NCBI GenBank assembly: GCA_022763045.1
Contig: JALEGI010000020.1
Coordinates: 1 to 64,000, forward strand
Source: Simkaniaceae bacterium
GTDB taxonomy: Bacteria; Chlamydiota; Chlamydiia; Chlamydiales; JACRBE01
Direction: 5' to 3'
DNA length: 64,000 nucleotides
Shown: piece after piece, positions 34,305 to 43,318 of the stretch
Numbering within the stretch: position 1 is the stretch's first letter
How the letters are laid out: each line of letters begins with the position of its first letter
Program-made: the position numbers and the translations under genes
Notes under the pieces: model-generated
What the model saw: the letters and a program-made list of their open reading frames with translations, nothing else
Database searches by the model: none
What the model was told of the DNA's origin: nothing

Positions 34305-35298
34305 GGTCGTCGGCCTCGCCGCGAAGCGCTCTGAAAAACTGCTCATGGAGCAGGCGCGCGAATTTGGCGTTAAAAAAACGGTGCTCAATGATCCAAATGG
34401 CTTGATCGATTTAGTGGAAGATCCCAGCGTTGATTTGGTCATGTGCGCCATGGTGGGGACTGAGGGGATCGTCCCAGCTGTGCATGCCATTAAAGCGGGC
34501 AAAGATTTGGCAATCGCTAATAAAGAGCTTTTAGTTTCCGCAGGCCACCTAATTACCCGCCTTGCAAGAGAGCACCGCACCATGCTCATCCCCGTCGATA
34601 GTGAACACAGCGCCCTTTTTCAATGCATGTATGGTGAGAGCGAGCGCCAAGTTGCGCGCCTCATTTTAACCGCATCGGGTGGGCCCTTTCGTGGCTACAG
34701 TCGTGCCGAGCTCGAAAAGATTGGTGTCGAAGAGGCCCTGAATCATCCAACGTGGCAGATGGGTGTGAAAAATACGATTGACTCGGCAACCTTGATGAAC
34801 AAGGGGCTTGAGCTCATTGAAGCGCACTGGTTATTTAATCAGCCTCTTGATAAGATCGACGTCGTGATCCACCCCCAAAGCGTGGTTCACAGCATGGTCG
34901 AATTCGTTGATGGATCGATGATGGCGCAGATGAGCACACCCTCAATGCACATCCCCATCCAAGTTGCGCTGACCTATCCTGCTAGAGTACAAGGGTTTAC
35001 GCCTAGGTTTGACTTCAAGCAGTTTAGCCGCCTCGAATTTGAAGAGCCAGATCGAAAGACCTTTGTCTGCTTAAAGCTCGCAGCTGAGGCGATCAAAAGC
35101 GGTGGCACTCTTCCCTGTTACATGAACGCCGCCAACGAAGTGCTTGTCGAAAAGTTTGTCCAAAAGAAATTAAACTTTGTTGAAATTGGAGACAAACTCG
35201 CAGAGCTAATGGCAACGCACAAACAAGGAAATGGAGAAGATCTCAAAGAGATACTTGAGGTCGATAAACAAGCAAGAGCGGAGGCTCAAAACATTTAA
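34213..35298 (+). CDS. dxr: 1-deoxy-D-xylulose 5-phosphate reductoisomerase
   Basis: Dxr converts DXP to MEP with NADPH in the non-mevalonate isoprenoid pathway. The 361-residue protein starts with the NADPH-binding GSTGSIG (about residues 8-14); the metal-binding VDSEHSA lies near residue 134; TASGGPF and STLMNKGLELIEAHWLF follow. ATG 34213 is favoured over GTG 34207. The gene starts inside ytgD by about 92 bases; its stop shares a base with the rseP start (TAATG). CT071 equivalent. Confidence 0.95.
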   Translation: MQKKRIVILGSTGSIGRQTLEVVRHLKGAVEVVGLAAKRSEKLLMEQAREFGVKKTVLNDPNGLIDLVEDPSVDLVMCAMVGTEGIVPAVHAIKAGKDLAIANKELLVSAGHLITRLAREHRTMLIPVDSEHSALFQCMYGESERQVARLILTASGGPFRGYSRAELEKIGVEEALNHPTWQMGVKNTIDSATLMNKGLELIEAHWLFNQPLDKIDVVIHPQSVVHSMVEFVDGSMMAQMSTPSMHIPIQVALTYPARVQGFTPRFDFKQFSRLEFEEPDRKTFVCLKLAAEAIKSGGTLPCYMNAANEVLVEKFVQKKLNFVEIGDKLAELMATHKQGNGEDLKEILEVDKQARAEAQNI

Positions 35299-37220
35299 TG
35301 ATTACATTTGCCTACATTATCCTCGCCCTCCTCGGGCTCAGCTTTCTCATCTTTATCCACGAAATGGGGCACTATCTTATGGCAAAGCGCGTTGGCATGC
35401 GCGTGGAAGTCTTTAGTATCGGCTTTGGTAAGCCCTTTTTCTCCTTCATGATCGGCAAAGAGAAGTGGCAGTTTTGCTATGTGCTTGTCGGTGGATACGT
35501 TAAAATCGCTGGCATGGAAGGGGAGAAGGGCAAAGAGGCTCATGAAATCGAAGGGGGTTTTTACAACGCCCGCCCAATCGATCGCATCAAGGTGGCCATT
35601 ATGGGCCCCCTCGTTAATATCGTTTTTGCCTTCCTTGCTTTCACAGCCATTTATGTCTCAGGCGGCCGCGACAAAGAGTTTCACGAGCAGACAAACATAG
35701 TCGGCTTTATCGATCCAAAGTCTGATCTCTATACTAAAGGTGTACGCCCTGGTGATACCATCACAAGCATCGATGGACGCAAATATGAGAGCTTCAAAGA
35801 TATCATGTACACCTCCGTAAGTCAGCAGAAGACCTTTGATATCAAAGGGGAGAAGGTGAACTACTGGACGGGAGAAAAAACGCCCTTTGATTATGGCGTT
35901 GCTAGCTACGAGCACCCCTACGCTGCCGATAAAGAATTTAAAACAGTTGGGATTTTAGCCCCCGCAAATTACCTCATTTACAACAAGTTTCCCGATGGGC
36001 GCGAAAATCCCATCCCACAAACTTCGCCCATGGCGATGAGTGGCATTCAGTATGGTGATCGCATCATCTGGGTCGATGGTGAGCTCATCTTTTCTCTTGC
36101 GCAACTACGCCGAGTTATTAACGAGCCGATTACTCTTCTCACAATCGATCGCGATGGAAAGACGCTCCAAATGCGCGTTCCCCGCATGCCTCTGCGCGAC
36201 ATGCGCCTCAGCCGCCTGCAGCTCTCAGAGCTTAGCGATTGGCAGCACGAAGTTGGCCTCAAAGGTGATGTGCGCTCACTCAGCTTCATCCCATTTAATA
36301 TCGACTCAAATTGCTACATCGAAAATGCCCTCACCTATGTCGATGATCAGGCGCGAGAAACCAATCCTACAGGCCCCCTCAAGCCAGGCGATCGCATCAT
36401 CGCTGTTGATGGACAGGAGGTTGTCAGCGGCTACCAAGTCCTCAAGCACATCCAGTCGCGTCAGGTACAAATTATCGTTGAGAGAGATCCAAGTGTAGCA
36501 GCCCTCTCAACGCTGCATCAAGATGCCCGTTTTGAAAAGAGCTTTGATCAAGCAGGCCTTGCTAAACTCACTCAAGCCCTCGGAACCTATCCCGACATGC
36601 GTAAAGTGGGTAGCTTGCACCTTCTCAATCCTGTAAAGCCCGTCTCGCGCGAGAAATTCGATCGCTCAGAGAAAAAGCAGGAGCAGCTCGACGCTGCCAT
36701 TGCCGCTGCACAAGAGCGCATAGACAACATGCCCTCAGGGCGTGAAAAAACTGCCGCAATCCAGCAGCTGGAAAACTACAAAAACCAGCTCTTTCTCGGC
36801 ATCGCTTTGCAAGATCGCATGGTCAACTACAATCCCAGCCCAATGGTCCTCTTTGGCGACTTTTTTGACGAAACGGGACGCACCCTAAAAGGACTATTTA
36901 CCGGTAACCTCAAGCCAAAATGGCTCTCAGGTCCTGTCGGTATTGTCCATGTCATGCAACACAGCTGGTCACTTGGTTTTGCCGAGGCGATGTACTGGCT
37001 TGCACTCATTAGCCTTAATCTCGGAATCCTCAACCTTCTACCCATACCAGCGCTAGATGGTGGCCATATCTGTTTTTCACTCTATGAGTGGATCACGCGC
37101 TCACGCATCAAGTCAAGTTCAATGGAAAAGATGGTGATCCCATTTGTTGTATTGCTCATTTTATTCTTAGCATATGTCACCTATCAAGATGTTGTGCGTC
37201 TTGTTACAAAGCTATTTTAG
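35298..37220 (+). CDS. rseP: RseP/YaeL-type site-2 intramembrane metalloprotease
   Basis: The zinc protease cleaves substrates within the inner membrane, for example anti-sigma factors. The 640-residue protein has HEMGH (His21, Glu22, His25) in the first helix, the third ligand in LLPIPALDGGH near the C-terminus, and between them two PDZ-like regions: around KGVRPGDTITSIDG and PLKPGDRIIAVDG. It is longer than the roughly 450-residue E. coli protein because of the inter-PDZ segments, as in other chlamydiae. It starts within the dxr stop codon (TAATG). CT072 equivalent. Confidence 0.93.
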   Translation: MITFAYIILALLGLSFLIFIHEMGHYLMAKRVGMRVEVFSIGFGKPFFSFMIGKEKWQFCYVLVGGYVKIAGMEGEKGKEAHEIEGGFYNARPIDRIKVAIMGPLVNIVFAFLAFTAIYVSGGRDKEFHEQTNIVGFIDPKSDLYTKGVRPGDTITSIDGRKYESFKDIMYTSVSQQKTFDIKGEKVNYWTGEKTPFDYGVASYEHPYAADKEFKTVGILAPANYLIYNKFPDGRENPIPQTSPMAMSGIQYGDRIIWVDGELIFSLAQLRRVINEPITLLTIDRDGKTLQMRVPRMPLRDMRLSRLQLSELSDWQHEVGLKGDVRSLSFIPFNIDSNCYIENALTYVDDQARETNPTGPLKPGDRIIAVDGQEVVSGYQVLKHIQSRQVQIIVERDPSVAALSTLHQDARFEKSFDQAGLAKLTQALGTYPDMRKVGSLHLLNPVKPVSREKFDRSEKKQEQLDAAIAAAQERIDNMPSGREKTAAIQQLENYKNQLFLGIALQDRMVNYNPSPMVLFGDFFDETGRTLKGLFTGNLKPKWLSGPVGIVHVMQHSWSLGFAEAMYWLALISLNLGILNLLPIPALDGGHICFSLYEWITRSRIKSSSMEKMVIPFVVLLILFLAYVTYQDVVRLVTKLF

Positions 37221-37229
37221 GAGGCTCAA

Positions 37230-37544
37230 ATGGAACCTATTGTTACTTTCAATTATCGTGACTTTCGAGGAGGGATGCATGTTAGGCTAATGGAGCGTGC
37301 TCCTTTGAAATGTTTGCAAGAGGTGTTTAACATTGCTGTTGGAAAGGCGCTTTTTGAAGGGGAAGTTGCCCATGAAATTTTGGACGATCTCAAGCAGCTT
37401 CAGATATCCCCGCTAGTTTTTATCCGCACAGATACACATCGGACAGTCAATGGGCAGATGATTTTAAGGGATCTATTGGATGGAAGGGAACAAATGGCAT
37501 TTGATGTCAGCAAGCTATCACTCTACCATAAACCAGAACGTTAG
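37230..37544 (+). CDS. Small hypothetical protein, tandem paralog 1
   Basis: The 104-residue soluble protein starts after GGAGG (about 37220) and may be translated with the upstream operon, since rseP ends 9 bases before. Spaced residues are shared with the next protein: V(T/D)F near the start, RG near 14, EVFxxAxxKxL near residue 31, a DL(L/F) segment near 81 and a terminal (F/I)DV. No known domain; the mix of beta segments around one central helix suggests a small alpha/beta fold. Function unknown. Confidence 0.65.
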   Translation: MEPIVTFNYRDFRGGMHVRLMERAPLKCLQEVFNIAVGKALFEGEVAHEILDDLKQLQISPLVFIRTDTHRTVNGQMILRDLLDGREQMAFDVSKLSLYHKPER

Positions 37545-37599
37545 TTGCTCTACGGGCTTATCTCTTACTAAACACCAATTTTTAACATAAAGAAATATC

Positions 37600-37866
37600 A
37601 TGCGATTACGTGTCGATTTTGCAATTAATGGAACTCGAGGTTACACCCCAATCATTCGCTCAGGTTTTGTTTCTACCACAGCTCCTCTAATTGAGGTTTT
37701 TGAAACTGCACTTAACAAGCGTTTAAGTGTGACAATACACCAGCTCAGACCTGTTTTTGAGCGTGTAATCACTAATCCCACGTTTGGTGTCGACCAAACC
37801 CGCTCACTCGCAGACCTTTTCCCACACATGCGAGACTTAAGCATCGTTAGAATCGATGTTTATTAA
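37600..37866 (+). CDS. Small hypothetical protein, tandem paralog 2
   Basis: This 88-residue soluble protein resembles the preceding gene product: VDF start, TRGYTP, IEVFETALNKRL helix, RSLADLF and an ending RIDVY. It lies 55 bases downstream, with a purine-rich AAAGAAA before the ATG. No export signal or domain is recognised. The pair probably arose by duplication and diverged strongly. Confidence 0.6.
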   Translation: MRLRVDFAINGTRGYTPIIRSGFVSTTAPLIEVFETALNKRLSVTIHQLRPVFERVITNPTFGVDQTRSLADLFPHMRDLSIVRIDVY

Positions 37867-37947
37867 AATAATTCGTCGTATTTGCTTTAATATTTAAGTA
37901 ATCTATCATATTTAAATCTCTCTAATTTATTGAACAGGAGATTGATT

Positions 37948-38499
37948 ATGAAATACGGAAAAATTCTTGCAGCAGTAATTGCCCTTGGAATGACCTCTGG
38001 GCTTGTTGCTGATGAGAAATCAAAGACACTAAAAACGCAAATTTCGACTGACTATGTCAAGCAACACTATGACATTGGAACAGCTTTTTTGCCAAATGGC
38101 GAACAGTACATTGTGACTCCCAAAATTGGTTGGGGTGTGCGCGCAATGGAGAAGGGAGCGGGCGTTGATATTTCGACATCTGTTTCTGGACTTGTGCTGA
38201 ACCATGGAGAGGGAATTTTGTCCTACTCTCTACCCAAGATGCAATATCTTGTGTACGTCAATCCTAAAGAAGAGGCCTCAATGGTCTACGGACTTGGTGG
38301 AAGCTTTGGTGGTTTTCACTCAAGTCATGCAGATTTTGTTGGTCTGATGGCTAATGGCTCAATTGGTTTTGAGATGAACCGCACGAAAAAGCTGCGCTCG
38401 ATGATTCAAGTCGATGGAGCGCTGCCTGTCGTTGCGATTTTCAAGCAGGGAAATACGCAAAAGCCTTTGTTTGAAGTTTCGTTCAACCTAGGCTACTAG
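37948..38499 (+). CDS. Putative exported beta-rich (outer-membrane) protein
   Basis: From ATG 37948 (AGGAG 8 bases upstream) the 183-residue protein has a classical signal peptide: MKYGK, a hydrophobic core AAVIALGMTSGLV, then a likely cut after VAD. The mature part alternates polar and hydrophobic residues with many Gly, consistent with about eight beta strands, and ends VSFNLGY, an aromatic terminus typical of BAM-inserted barrels. An eight-stranded barrel is the best guess. No named family is recognised. Confidence 0.65.
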   Translation: MKYGKILAAVIALGMTSGLVADEKSKTLKTQISTDYVKQHYDIGTAFLPNGEQYIVTPKIGWGVRAMEKGAGVDISTSVSGLVLNHGEGILSYSLPKMQYLVYVNPKEEASMVYGLGGSFGGFHSSHADFVGLMANGSIGFEMNRTKKLRSMIQVDGALPVVAIFKQGNTQKPLFEVSFNLGY

Positions 38500-38507
38500 C
38501 TTTTTTT

Positions 38508-38530
38508 GGGGCGCATCAGGGCGCCCCTTT
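38508..38530 (+). terminator. Terminator hairpin after the putative outer-membrane protein
   Basis: GGGGCGC (38508-38514) pairs with GCGCCCC (38521-38527) over a 6-base loop, followed by TTT. It lies 9 bases after the stop of the plus-strand gene. Confidence 0.65.
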
Positions 38531-38566
38531 CCAATCCTACTTCCAACATCCATACGAACCCTTTTT

Positions 38567-38600
38567 AGCTTGTAAAGCCGCTTTACAAGCTAAAGTTGCT
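38567..38600 (+). repeat. GTAAAGC-palindrome repeat
   Basis: CTTGTAAAGC-C-GCTTTACAAG is a perfect palindrome with one central base, followed by CTAAAGTTG. The same palindrome with the matching flank (CCAAAGTTG) is at 54507-54538, a partial copy at 58152-58168, and a half copy near 128-139. Confidence 0.75.
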
Positions 38601-38608
38601 GCGACTAT

Positions 38609-38711
38609 AGGGTGCACTAGATTTGCGCTAAAGTGATGAAGGGTTGTACTTAGGCACTAGCCGTACACCCTTCATCACTTTAGCGTAAAGATGGTGTGCC
38701 CTGATGCACCC
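38609..38711 (+). repeat. Dispersed palindromic element, copy C, with 19-bp perfect stem
   Basis: The ends match copies A and B: AGATTTGCGCT (38619-38629) is identical, and 38682-38707 matches at about 23 of 26 positions. The interior is different: 38626-38644 pairs perfectly with 38667-38685, and four further pairs follow beyond a one-base bulge (GTAC/GTAC). An outer GGGTGCA/TGCACCC pair brackets the whole. The interior thus differs from copies A and B yet is still self-complementary. Confidence 0.8.
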
Positions 38712-38719
38712 TTTTGGAT

Positions 38720-39952
38720 TTAGTTGTAGAGGTGGTTTAAGTCCTTCACCATTTGCCCTAGCTCACTCCAGACTGTGTCAGTAAAATAATCTGCTGGAGT
38801 TGTTGAGGAGGAGAGGGTAAGGGAAAAGATGTTCACATAATTTTTGAGAAGCGAGCGAGCATTTACATCATCGTCTTGGGTGATTTTCGAAAAGGGAAAG
38901 CCAAGTAGAAAGCTCTCCGCAAAGCTCTCTAGCATTTTGTCAGGAGGTGACGGTGGTGGTGTGGTTTTTTTGTTGTTGTCAATCCAGTAGTAGAGCCCAT
39001 TAAAGCCTGTATATGGAGGCCCAGATTGCCCATAGGGACCTTCAATTGTCGAGGCACTTCCAGGTGTTGGCAGATCTACCTTTTGGGGGGCAAAATCTTT
39101 GGGAATTAGCAGGTCATTGTTGTCTTGCATCTGCCGATTTGTGGCCTCAGATAGGATATTTGTGAAGGCTCCACCTGTGACAAAGTGGTCAAAGAGGGCT
39201 TTGGTGCTTGCATCTGAGATGTCGAGGGTGGCATTCGGCGCTCCTGTTGCAGTGAACATGGAGAGAAAACCACCGAGTTGATCCATGATTTTACACGTTT
39301 TTTCCGTTGTTTTATCAAGGCCTGGTGTTGAGCTCATCGGTAGGAAGGTTTGTTCATAGACTTGGTAGAGGTCTTTGACTGTGTCAGTGGGGGAAAGAGT
39401 GCCACTTTTATACTCGGAAATGAGACTCTCCATCTTGGTTTTCATGACGATTCCTAGACAGGAGAACATTTGGATTTTTCCATACTTGTCTGGAGAGGCG
39501 GCGTCATTCCAGTCGTAGTGGCAGTCGGAATTGACGACAAAGGTCGAGTTTGCCGTTTCGATGGCTTTTGTTGCCTCTTCGATGTCAGGAGGAGATTTCT
39601 CTAGTGAGGTGATAAGAATATTGAGATTGTTTGTTGTTGTTTCTAGGCCACTTTCACTTGAGAGCAGGTCTGTTGGGACTGTGCCCCCTGGGGGGATAAG
39701 AACGGTGTTGTTAAAGTTTTCCATGAGCCCTAGAACCCCCTTGGCCTCACTTAAAGCGATTTCTGGATAGACAGAACCGGAGCCTGTGAATACTTGATAG
39801 AGGTGGTGTAGGTTAGCTTTGATCGTTAGTACGACGTATTCAACAGAATTGCTTGGGATGTAGTTGCCGCTTGAGGGAGTATTATCTGGAACCGTTTTGT
39901 CTGCAGATGGCTCGTGTACTCCTCCAGATTTATTTATAGATATATCTCCCAT
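38720..39952 (-). CDS. MGDIS-family hypothetical protein, paralog 1
   Basis: The 410-residue protein of unknown function is the tandem paralog of the next gene. Shared landmarks are the MGDIS(I/F)N start, a Ser/Pro/Gly-rich first 35 residues, a helical body, and a C-terminal block STIEGP, GFNGLYYW and (E/D)SFxE(S/T)FLLxxPFS. There is no signal peptide or membrane helix. A disordered Ser/Pro-rich N-terminus is common in type III effectors, so secretion is possible but unproven. Only 8 bases separate it from its paralog, so they form an operon, with this gene second. Confidence 0.7.
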   Translation of the reverse strand: MGDISINKSGGVHEPSADKTVPDNTPSSGNYIPSNSVEYVVLTIKANLHHLYQVFTGSGSVYPEIALSEAKGVLGLMENFNNTVLIPPGGTVPTDLLSSESGLETTTNNLNILITSLEKSPPDIEEATKAIETANSTFVVNSDCHYDWNDAASPDKYGKIQMFSCLGIVMKTKMESLISEYKSGTLSPTDTVKDLYQVYEQTFLPMSSTPGLDKTTEKTCKIMDQLGGFLSMFTATGAPNATLDISDASTKALFDHFVTGGAFTNILSEATNRQMQDNNDLLIPKDFAPQKVDLPTPGSASTIEGPYGQSGPPYTGFNGLYYWIDNNKKTTPPPSPPDKMLESFAESFLLGFPFSKITQDDDVNARSLLKNYVNIFSLTLSSSTTPADYFTDTVWSELGQMVKDLNHLYN

Positions 39953-39960
39953 ATTATTCC

Positions 39961-41223
39961 TTATGAAAAAATGTTGTTAAAGAGTTTGATCATTCCTGAA
40001 CCTGGATAGGGGTGTGGCGAGCCAAGAATGTCAAAAAGGCTTGCAGAGGGTGTTGAACCGGGAAGGGACTCACCATTTGTCAAGTAGGGAGAATTTGAGG
40101 GGTTGCTGATTAAACCAATGATTTGCATATAGGTGCTAACAAGCTCTATTTCATTAAGATTTTTTAAATTACCCGCTTGGGAAAATGGAGCGGCTAGCAA
40201 AAAGGTTTCTATAAAGCTGTCTAAGGTTTTTGTAGGAAGGGATTTCCCCTTATTTGCTTTGTCATGAACCCAGTAGTAGAGGCCATTAAAACCAGAGGAT
40301 TCATTACTACTTGAATTTGGACCTTCTATTGTACTTCCAGATCCTATTTTAGGCATGTTCGTTGTTTCTGGATTCCAGTTGCTTGGAAGTAAGGGGCTTG
40401 TTGATTCTGCAGCGATATTATTAGTCGCTTGATCAATAATATCGGACAAACACCCTGTACTTAAGATATAACTAAATGAGCTCAGAGCGTTTTTACTCTC
40501 TTGATCAGTGCCTGAGGTATTAATTGTATGATATGTATTTGCCGAACCTGAGGATGCAAATAGTGCAAAAAAATCGCTGAGTTGTTTGACCATTGCAACA
40601 AAGTAGTTGTCCTGTTTAGAGGTGTTGGGTGCTTGCTCAAGGGGAGCTACAAGCTCATTAAAAAGCGAATATAGAGTGGCAATGGATTTTGATGCAGAGT
40701 AGGTCCCATTTGCAAGGTTTTTCGAGATATCTTCCACGTTGCTCGAGAGGAGAACACCTAATGCGGATATAAGTTGATTTGAGGTTTGCGCTGCTGGCCA
40801 GTCGTATGTTTCGTTGCTAGGTAAAATAAGAGCGCCGTCGACTCCATTAATTGCCACTTTTGCATCTGACAAAAATGGGGGATTTTTTGAAAGATCGTTA
40901 ATAAAATTGGTGAGATTAGTGACTGCATTGCCTATATTAGTTGTTGGATCAAGACCTGTTGAAGGTCCATAAGGGTAGATTAGTGGGCCGCTATTAACGA
41001 GCATTGTTTTCAAGATTTGCGCCTGTGAAACAAGTGAAGGGAGATAAGATTGTGGATTGGCTAATTCATTCTTAAGCTCAAGAATAGTCGCTTTCATTGT
41101 AACTGTAACGAATTGAGCCTTATTTGTCGGTTGCCACAGTCCTGCAGGGGGATCGGCTTGGGGGGGGGTGATCTCATTCGGACCACTTGCGCTGCCACCA
41201 GAATTAAATGAAATATCGCCCAT
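39961..41223 (-). CDS. MGDIS-family hypothetical protein, paralog 2
   Basis: The 420-residue protein parallels the gene at 38720: MGDISFNSGG start, Pro/Ser/Gly-rich head up to about residue 30, predominantly helical middle with many Asn and Ser, then GSTIEGPN, GFNGLYYWV and LDSFIETFLLAAPFS. The protein is Asn/Ser-rich and neutral to acidic. No enzyme motif is recognised. It is the first gene of the pair and is preceded by a very AT-rich leader. Confidence 0.7.
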   Translation of the reverse strand: MGDISFNSGGSASGPNEITPPQADPPAGLWQPTNKAQFVTVTMKATILELKNELANPQSYLPSLVSQAQILKTMLVNSGPLIYPYGPSTGLDPTTNIGNAVTNLTNFINDLSKNPPFLSDAKVAINGVDGALILPSNETYDWPAAQTSNQLISALGVLLSSNVEDISKNLANGTYSASKSIATLYSLFNELVAPLEQAPNTSKQDNYFVAMVKQLSDFFALFASSGSANTYHTINTSGTDQESKNALSSFSYILSTGCLSDIIDQATNNIAAESTSPLLPSNWNPETTNMPKIGSGSTIEGPNSSSNESSGFNGLYYWVHDKANKGKSLPTKTLDSFIETFLLAAPFSQAGNLKNLNEIELVSTYMQIIGLISNPSNSPYLTNGESLPGSTPSASLFDILGSPHPYPGSGMIKLFNNIFS

Positions 41224-41517
41224 AATTAAAACCTCATTTTATAATATATATAATTATTTATTAAAAATATTTCAATTAAAAACGGCTCTTAATTTAATTG
41301 TGGTGATTGAGTTTGTGTCTTATTGAATGTTACATGTAAGAAAGGAATTAATTAGTTTACTCTTAGAAGCTTCAATATTTTAGTCGAACATGACAAACAC
41401 TTGCTGCATGATAAGCAGTAAGTTTATGAAATCTTATTACTTTCAGTTTTGGAGAGTCGTCTTCTACGTGGCTTTGCCGACCCTTAAGGTAACCTTTCAG
41501 CTAAAAGACGCTGTTTA
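41224..41517. other. AT-rich spacer
   Basis: This 294-base gap precedes the MGDIS operon. A run of TATAATATATATAATTATTT right upstream of 41223 is the probable promoter area. A short CTTAAGGTAACC stretch and an AGCAGTAA/TTACTG-type region are present, but no gene, repeat or clear terminator was identified. Confidence 0.3.
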
Positions 41518-43050
41518 TTAATTCGATTTGTTCTGTGCGGTTTCTATGAGTAATCTTTTTTCCAAATCATTGGGCTCTTGCACATACTTGTAGACCTCTT
41601 CTACCTCAGCGGGTAGTTTCTGATCGGTAAGTACATAGATGAGTGTGAGTAGAATTTGGTCAGATTTGACATGCGGAGCCATCTGACAGGCAGATCTCAA
41701 AAACGCTTGTTGAATGTAACAGAGTAGAAATTTTTTTGCCCAAAGCTCTTTCATCAATGGATTATACATGAGAGGAATCACCTCTACGGCAAGCGGACTA
41801 TCCTCTGATTCGTGGATATGTCCTAAAAATAGAGCGCAGCTCTTATCAAAATCATCTCCACTTGGAAGAGAGGCCATTGTTTCAAGTGCAAGTGGAAGAA
41901 GATTTTTGTTTAATAGTTCTTTAAGAAACGGCATGACCTCTTCAAATGTGTAAGGAGTCAAAAGCTTTTGAGCCTCAAGGCGAAGCGCTCGATTTGCAAT
42001 CAACATTACAGTGGGCAAGTATGCCAAGACATTTGAGGTGATGATGTTCAAACGTTTGGCTATATGAAGAACCTCACAGCAAATGGCATCTCTAAGTGGC
42101 GGATCTTCAGGAAGGTTTTTAAATACATACTGTAGAGACTTTCGGGATACTCCTTCATCGATAAATTCTATGATCGCTCGAATTCTTAGGGAATCAGGAT
42201 CGAATTCCTTAAGAATATTTAACCGCTTGGTAGTGGAGTGAATCTCTTTCAGTTGTTCAGCTGCTTTATCTGCTTTTCCCTCTCTGTACAATTTACGACA
42301 CAGCAACCATGTTACTAGTTCTGCAGATCCAGGACAGGTCTTACGAATATCGTCGATCTCTCGCAGCATTTCATCAGTTGTGTGACTATTGACAAGTCTA
42401 TGGCAAGCGATGTTTTCAAAGTCGGCATTGCTACTTTTTGTTATTGAATAGTAAGAATTATAGACACGCAAGGCAGCCTTCCAATGCCTTAGATCTGCAA
42501 GTTTGAAGTAGCTATATTCCATGACAGCTAAGGTTCCCTTAATGTGGACCTTTTCTCGATCAAGTAGCTGCATCTTTATTGCAAAAACAATTGCATCTAA
42601 GTAGTAGCCACTTTTGACTATGTTTAGCATATTTGATAAAAGCAACTCTGGGTCTTTGCACCTAAATATCAGCTCTAAACGAGCGGTTTCTGAGTAGGAG
42701 CTCACTTGCCATTCACTAGACTTCTCGGGTCTGCTTGAGAGACAAAAGCGCCCATCAAACTCTTCACACATTTTGAAGGCGACATCAATTTCCTGTGCAA
42801 GGACAAAGTTATTGAAAACCAAGCGCACCTTCTCCATTTCACTTGTAAATAACTTTTTATCAACAATACTTATCTCTGGAGGGGTATAATTCAGCTGTGA
42901 AACATTGATGTTTTCATATGCAGCTGAGATAAATTCTGCATAGGCGCGCATTTCATCTGCGGCCTCTTGTAAAAGCGATGCATAAGCGTCAGGCTCTGTC
43001 GATTGAGGGGGCATTGAAAAGTCATTTCTTCCTGCAATATGTACTTCCAC
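41518..43050 (-). CDS. Helical-repeat (TPR-like) hypothetical protein
   Basis: The 510-residue protein has a polar N-terminus (about 1-60) followed by helix pairs resembling degenerate TPR or solenoid units, for example LADLRHWKAALRVYNSYYSI near 190 and LLCRKLYREGKADKAAEQLKEI near 255. A segment PYTFEEVMPFLKEL recalls KYTFEEQVPFLSK in the solenoid protein at 4768, so distant kinship is possible. No signal peptide, membrane helix or catalytic motif is visible. It stands alone between two spacers. Function unknown; a protein-binding scaffold is likely. Confidence 0.65.
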   Translation of the reverse strand: MEVHIAGRNDFSMPPQSTEPDAYASLLQEAADEMRAYAEFISAAYENINVSQLNYTPPEISIVDKKLFTSEMEKVRLVFNNFVLAQEIDVAFKMCEEFDGRFCLSSRPEKSSEWQVSSYSETARLELIFRCKDPELLLSNMLNIVKSGYYLDAIVFAIKMQLLDREKVHIKGTLAVMEYSYFKLADLRHWKAALRVYNSYYSITKSSNADFENIACHRLVNSHTTDEMLREIDDIRKTCPGSAELVTWLLCRKLYREGKADKAAEQLKEIHSTTKRLNILKEFDPDSLRIRAIIEFIDEGVSRKSLQYVFKNLPEDPPLRDAICCEVLHIAKRLNIITSNVLAYLPTVMLIANRALRLEAQKLLTPYTFEEVMPFLKELLNKNLLPLALETMASLPSGDDFDKSCALFLGHIHESEDSPLAVEVIPLMYNPLMKELWAKKFLLCYIQQAFLRSACQMAPHVKSDQILLTLIYVLTDQKLPAEVEEVYKYVQEPNDLEKRLLIETAQNKSN

Positions 43051-43221
43051 GATATTTTCTCCTGTCTTAAAGCATCAAGTTTCTACTTTGAGCGCGGTAA
43101 AATCATTCGTTAAATGTTTATTTGCTTTAAATCTCAAAATAAGTGCGGAGAAATTATATTTGACTGATGAATAGTATGCAAGTTTAGTAATATTCTGTGC
43201 TTCAATTGTGTGGGCGAGGGG

Positions 43222-43250
43222 AAAAAAGAAGAGCGCCACTAAGGGCGCTC
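43222..43250 (-). terminator. Rho-independent terminator of the hrcA-grpE-dnaK operon
   Basis: GAGCGCC (43231-43237) pairs with GGCGCTC (43244-43250) over a 6-base loop. On the minus strand it is followed by TTCTTTTTT. It lies about 70 bases beyond the dnaK stop. Confidence 0.85.
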
Positions 43251-43318
43251 AGGATGATAAGTCGTACTAAGGGAGAAGTTGACTGCCGCGGTGCGGCCTC
43301 CAAACCACTCCTCCTAGA

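Noticed and set aside
38609-38711. Integron attC site
   Set aside because: It has a long imperfect hairpin with conserved ends, but no GTTRRRY core sites and no cassette organisation.
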